A DNA stretch of 64,000 nucleotides, taken from Streptomyces albireticuli. Lineage in GTDB: Bacteria; Actinomycetota; Actinomycetes; Streptomycetales; Streptomycetaceae. The notes under the pieces were generated by a model. The model made no database searches, was not told the origin of the DNA, and saw only the letters and a program-made list of their open reading frames with translations. Each line of letters starts with the position of its first letter. Position 1 is the stretch's first letter. Below are positions 55,501-61,500 of this stretch, piece after piece. A program made the position numbers and the translations under genes. The stretch is from contig NZ_JAJQQS010000016.1 in assembly GCF_021228125.1 (NCBI RefSeq), positions 62,001-126,000 on the forward strand, given 5' to 3'.

Positions 55501-58500
55501 GCCGTGGACGCTGCACGCCGGCGGCTCGGTGACCACCGGGGCCGAGGCACCGGTGTTCGATACGTCGGTGTGGCCTCCTGCGGGTGCTGAGCCGGTCGAT
55601 GCGGCGGGCTGCTACGAGCGGTTCGCGGAGTCCGGGTTCCTGTACGGCCCTGCCTTCCAGGGTCTCCAGGCCGCCTGGAAGCTCGGCGACGACGTGTTCG
55701 CGGACGTCCGGCTCCCCGAGGGCACGGACGGTGCGGCCTATGGTCTGCACCCGGCCCTCTTCGACGCCGCGTTGCACGCGTCGATGGTCGCCGGGGGAGA
55801 GGTCGAAGGCGCCGTCCCGTTCTCGTGGACCGGTGTGTCGCTGCACGCCTCCGGTGCCTCGCACATCCGCGTCCGTATCCGTGAGGTCGACGGCGGAGCG
55901 TCGCTCGTGATCGTGGACCCGGCGGGCGCGCCCGTCGCCTCGGTCGAGTCGCTCGTCGTGCGTCCGATCTCCGCGGACCAGCTGCGGACCGGCGACCGGG
56001 ACTCCCTCTTCACGCTCGACTGGGCCGGAGTCCAGCTCGCCGGTGAGCCCCTCGGATCGCTCGCCGTGCTCGGCGAGGACACCGAGGGCCTCTTGAAGGG
56101 TCTCCCGCTCCAGGCCCACGCGGACCTGGACGCCCTCGCCGGGACCGGCGCACCCGACGCCGTGCTCGTCGCGACGTCCGCCGGATCCGGCGACACAGTG
56201 GAGGCCGTGCACGCGGCGACCGCCCGGGCGCTGGAGCTGGTGCGGTCGTGGCCGGCGGACGAGCGGTTCGCGGAGTCGCGCCTGGTGTTCGTGACCCGGG
56301 GCGCGACGTCCGGCGAGGACCTCGCCGGTGCCGCGGTCCAGGGCCTGGTCCGTTCCGCGCAGTCGGAGAGCCCGGGCCGCTTCGGCCTGGTGGACCTGGA
56401 CGGTGACGCCGACGCGTCGGTGCTGCCGCTGGCGCTCACCTCCGACGAGCCTCAGCTCCTGGTCCGTGACGGACAGGTGCTGGCGGCCCGTCTCGCCCGA
56501 GTGGAGACACGGGGCAACGCCGATGTCACGTGGGACGCCTCCGGCACGGTCCTGATCACCGGCGGTACGGGCGGTCTGGGGCAGGTGATGGCCCGTCATC
56601 TGGTGGCGGAGCACGGGGTACGGAACCTGGTCCTGGTCAGCCGCAGGGGCCTTGCCGCCGAGGGCGCGGGAGAGCTCGTCGCCGAACTCGCGCTGGGTGG
56701 CGCGACCGCCACTGTCGAGGCGTGCGATGTGACGGACCGGGCCGCTGTGGCGGATCTGGTGGGTCGGCACTCCGTCACCGCGGTCGTGCACACCGCCGGT
56801 GTTCTCGACGACGGTGTGGTGGGCTCCCTCACCCCGGAGCGGCTGGCGGCCGTCATGCGGCCGAAGGTCGACGCGGCGTGGAACCTCCACGAGGCGACCA
56901 AGGATCTGGATCTGGACGCGTTCGTGGTCTTCTCCTCCGTGGCCGGTACGTTCGGCAGCGCGGGCCAGGCCAACTACGCGGCCGGCAACGCCTTCCTGGA
57001 CGCCCTGGCCCACCACCGCCGGGCCGCGGGCCTTCCCGCCGTGTCGCTGGCGTGGGGCCCCTGGGCCCAGGACGGCGGCATGACCGGCACCCTGTCGGAC
57101 GCCGACATCCAGCGCATGGCCCGTTCCGGGATGCCGCCGCTGTCGGCAGAGGAAGGCGCGGCACTCTTCGACGCCGCCCTCGCCGCCACCGAGCCCATGG
57201 TGCTCCCGGTGCGTCTGGACCTCGCGGCCCTGCGCGCCCAGGGCGAGCCCCTGCCGCTGCTGCGCGGTCTGATCCGTACCCGTACCCGGCGCACGTCGGC
57301 GTCCGGTTCGGCTGTCGCGTCCGGCCTCGTGCAGCGCTTGACCGGACTGTCCACGGCGGACAGGCGTGAGGTGCTGCTGGACGTCGTGCGCGGGAAAATC
57401 GCGACGGTCCTCGGACACGCCGGATCCGCTGAGATCGACCCGACCCGGGCGTTCCAGGACCTCGGCTTCGATTCCCTGACGGCCGTCGAACTGCGCAACC
57501 GGATCAACGACGTGACCGGCCTGCGTCTCCCGGCCACGGCCGTGTTCGACTACCCGACGGCGGACGCCCTGGTGGGCCTGCTGCTGGACGAGCTGTTCGG
57601 CGCGGATCCCGTGGTGTCGTCGCCGGTCCGGGTACCGGCCGTCGTCACGGACGATCCCGTGGTGATCGTAGGGATGAGCTGCCGATTCCCCGGCGGAGTC
57701 ACCTCCCCGGAGGACTTGTGGCGGCTGGTGTCGGACGGTGTGGACGCCGTCTCCGGCTTCCCGGCCGACCGCGGCTGGGACGTGGAGGCGCTCTACAACC
57801 CCGACCCCGAGCACACGGGGACGAGCTACACCCGCTCGGGCGGATTCCTCAAGGAGGCGGCGGAGTTCGACCCCTCGTTCTTCGGGATGAGCCCACGGGA
57901 GGCGCTGGCGACGGACTCGCAGCAGCGACTGCTCCTGGAGACGACCTGGGAGGCGCTCGAACGCGCCGGCATCGACCCGGCCGCACTCCGTGGGAGCCAG
58001 ACGGGTGTCTTCGCGGGCGTGATGTACAACGACTACGCCAACCTCGTATCCGGACCTGAGTTCGAGGGTCACCAGGGCAGTGGCAGCGCGGGCAGTGTGG
58101 CCTCGGGCCGGGTGTCGTACACCTTCGGCTTCGAGGGCCCGGCGGTCACGGTCGACACGGCGTGCTCGTCGTCGCTGGTGGCGCTGCACCTGGCCGCGCA
58201 GTCGCTGAGGTCGGGTGAGAGCTCACTGGCCCTGGCGGGCGGTGTGACGGTGATGTCGACGCCGACGACGTTCGTGGAGTTCTCCCGCCAGCGCGGTCTC
58301 TCCCCGGACGGTCGGTGCAAGGCGTTCGCCGACGGCGCCGACGGTGTCGGCTGGGGCGAGGGCGTCGGCATGCTCGTCCTGGAACGTCTGTCGGACGCGC
58401 GCCGGAACGGACACCGGATCCTGGCGACCGTGCGCGGCAGCGCCGTGAACCAGGACGGCGCGTCCAACGGTCTGACCGCCCCTAACGGGCCGTCGCAGCA

Positions 58501-61500
58501 GCGGGTGATCCGTCAGGCGCTGGCGAGTGCCGGGCTGTCCGCGGCGGACGTGGACGCGGTGGAGGCGCACGGCACGGGCACCACGCTGGGTGACCCGATC
58601 GAGGCCCAGGCGCTGTTGGCCACTTACGGCCAGGACCGGCCCGATGACCGTCCGCTGTTGCTGGGCTCGGTGAAGTCGAACATCGGTCACGCGCAGGCCG
58701 CGGCGGGTGTCGCGGGTGTGATCAAGATGGTGATGGCGATGCGCCACGGCGAGCTGCCGCGCACCCTGCACGTGGACGCGCCGTCGTCGCACGTCGACTG
58801 GACCGCCGGGGCCGTGGAGCTCCTCACCGAGCCGACGGCCTGGCCGGAGGGCGCCGGACCGCGACGCGCCGGTGTCTCCTCCTTCGGGATCAGCGGTACG
58901 AACGCGCACGTGATCCTGGAACAGCCGGCTCCGGCCGAGGAGGGCGAACCGACGGCGGACACGGACGGGATGGTGCCGTTCGTGGTGTCCGGCAAGTCCG
59001 CCGCCGCGCTGCGGGCCCAGGCGGCACGACTGTTGTCCCACCTCGACGCCGACCCCGGGTCGCGGGCCGCGGATCTGGCCTACTCGTTGGTGACCGGCCG
59101 GTCGAGCTTCGCCCACCGCGCGGTGGTGTGGGGCGTGGAGCGTTCTGACATGTTGCGCGCTCTGTCGGCCGTCGCGGTCGGCGAGAGCGGACCGGGCGCG
59201 GTCGCGGGGGCGGTGAGTGCCGGGAAATCGGCGTTCCTGTTCTCGGGTCAGGGTTCGCAGCGGCTGGGAATGGGCCGCGAGTTGTACGCCCGGTTCCCCG
59301 TCTTCGCGGAGGCTTTCGACGCGGTGTGCGCGGGGCTGGACGAGCACCTGGACCGCCCGCTGCGGGATGTGGTGTGGGGTGAGGACGCGGAGCTGCTGAA
59401 CCAGACGGCGTACGCGCAGACGGCGTTGTTCGCGGTCGAGGTGGCGTTGTTCCGGTTGGTCGAATCGTGGGGTGTGCGGCCGGAGTTCGTGGCCGGTCAC
59501 TCGGTCGGTGAGATCGCCGCCGCGCATGTCGCGGGCGTCTTCTCCCTGGCCGACGCGTGTGCGCTCGTCGCGGCACGCGGCCGGCTGATGCAGGCCCTGC
59601 CGGTCGGCGGCGCGATGGTCGCCGTCCAGGCGGAGGAAGCCGAGGTGCTTCCGCTGCTGACGGAGGGCGTGTCGCTCGCGGCGGTCAACGGTCCGTCGTC
59701 GGTCGTGGTCTCCGGTGCCGAAGAGGCCGTACTCGCCGTCGCGGCGCACTTCGAGGACGAAGGCAGGAAGACCAGCCGCCTGCGGGTCTCGCACGCCTTC
59801 CACTCGCCGCTGATGGAGCCGATGCTGGACGGGTTCCGGGAGGTCGTGGCCGGGCTGTCGTTCGGCGAGCCGAGGATCCCCGTGGTCTCCAACCTGACCG
59901 GTCGGCTCGCCGAGTCCGGACAGCTGGCGTCCGCCGACTACTGGGTGCGCCACGTCCGGGAAGCGGTGCGCTTCGCGGACGGGGTTCGGGCCCTGAGCGC
60001 GGAAGGCGCGACGCGGTTCCTGGAGCTCGGCCCGGACGGCGTCCTGTCGGCCATGGCCCGGGAATCCCTGCCTGAAGCGACTGCTCCCGTTCCCCTCCTG
60101 CGCAAGAACCGGGACGAGGAGGCAGCGGTATTCGGTGCCTTGGCCGAGCTGTATGTCCAGGGCGCCCGGGTGGACTGGTCGGCGATGTTCGCCGGTACGG
60201 GTGCCCGGCAGGTCGACCTGCCGACGTACGCGTTCCAGCACGAGCGGTTCTGGCCCTCGGGCGGGGTGGCGCGCGCGGGTGACGTGCGGTTCGCGGGTCT
60301 GGGCTCGGCGGAGCACCCGCTGCTGGGCGCCGCCGTGGAGCTGGCGGGATCCGGCGGCCTGCTGTTCACCGGCCGCCTCTCGATGTCGTCGCATCCGTGG
60401 CTCGCGGATCATGTGGTGATGGGTTCGGTGCTGGTGCCGGGTACGGCACTGGTGGAGCTCGCCCTGCGTGCGGCCGACGAGGTCGGTTGCGATGTTCTGG
60501 AGGAGCTGACGCTCGCCGCGCCGCTGGTGCTGCCGGCTTCCGGCGGCGGTGTGCAGGTGCAGGTGTGGGTCGGTGAGCCCGATGATTCGGGTCGCCGGGC
60601 CGTGGCGGTGCACTCGCGTGAGGGCGAGGAACCGTGGACGCTGCACGCGAGCGGTGCCCTGACCGGAGGTGCCGAGCCGGTGGCGTTCGACACCACGGTA
60701 TGGCCCCCGACGGGCGCCGAGTCCGTCGATGTGGCGGGCTGCTACGAGCGGTTCGCGGACGCCGGATTCGCGTACGGCCCGGTGTTCCAGGGCCTCCGAG
60801 CGGCCTGGAAGCTCGGCGACGACGTGTTCGCCGAGGTCCGGCTCCCCGAAGGGACGGACGGTGCCGCCTACGGTCTGCACCCCGCTCTCTTCGACGCCGC
60901 GTTGCACGCCTCGATGGCGGCCGGGGGAGACGGCGCGGGCTCCGTCCCGTTCTCGTGGACCGGCGTGTCGCTCCATGCCTCCGGTGCCTCGCAGGTCCGG
61001 GTGCGCCTGAGCCTCGCCGAGGGCGGTGTGTCCATCGCGATGGCCGATCCGGCGGGCGCGCCCGTCGCCTCCGTGGATTCGCTCGTCGTGCGTCCGATCT
61101 CCGCCGATCAGTTGCGGGCCGGTGACCGGGACTCCCTCTTCACGCTCGACTGGGCCTGTGTCGAGCCCACCGGTGAGCCCCTCGGGTCGCTCGCCCTGCT
61201 CGGCAAGGACCCGGAGGGCCTCCTGAACGGACTCTCCCTGCCGGTCCACCCGGATCTGGACGCCTTGACCGGGGCGGACGTCCCCGAGGTCGTCCTGGTC
61301 GCGCAGAGCCTCGATGCCGGCGACACCGTGGAGGCCGTGCACACGGCGACCGCCCGGGCGCTGGAGCTGGTGCGGTCGTGGCTGGCGGACGAGCGGTTCG
61401 CGGAGTCGCGCCTGGTGTTCGTGACCCGGGGCGCGACCTCGGGCGAGAACCTCGCCGGCGCCGCGGTCCAAGGGCTGATCCGCTCCGCGCAGTCGGAGAA

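Noticed and set aside
39257..58189. Minus-strand open frame of about 6300 codons opposite PKS D
   Set aside because: Antisense shadow; its internal repeats only mirror the modules on the + strand.
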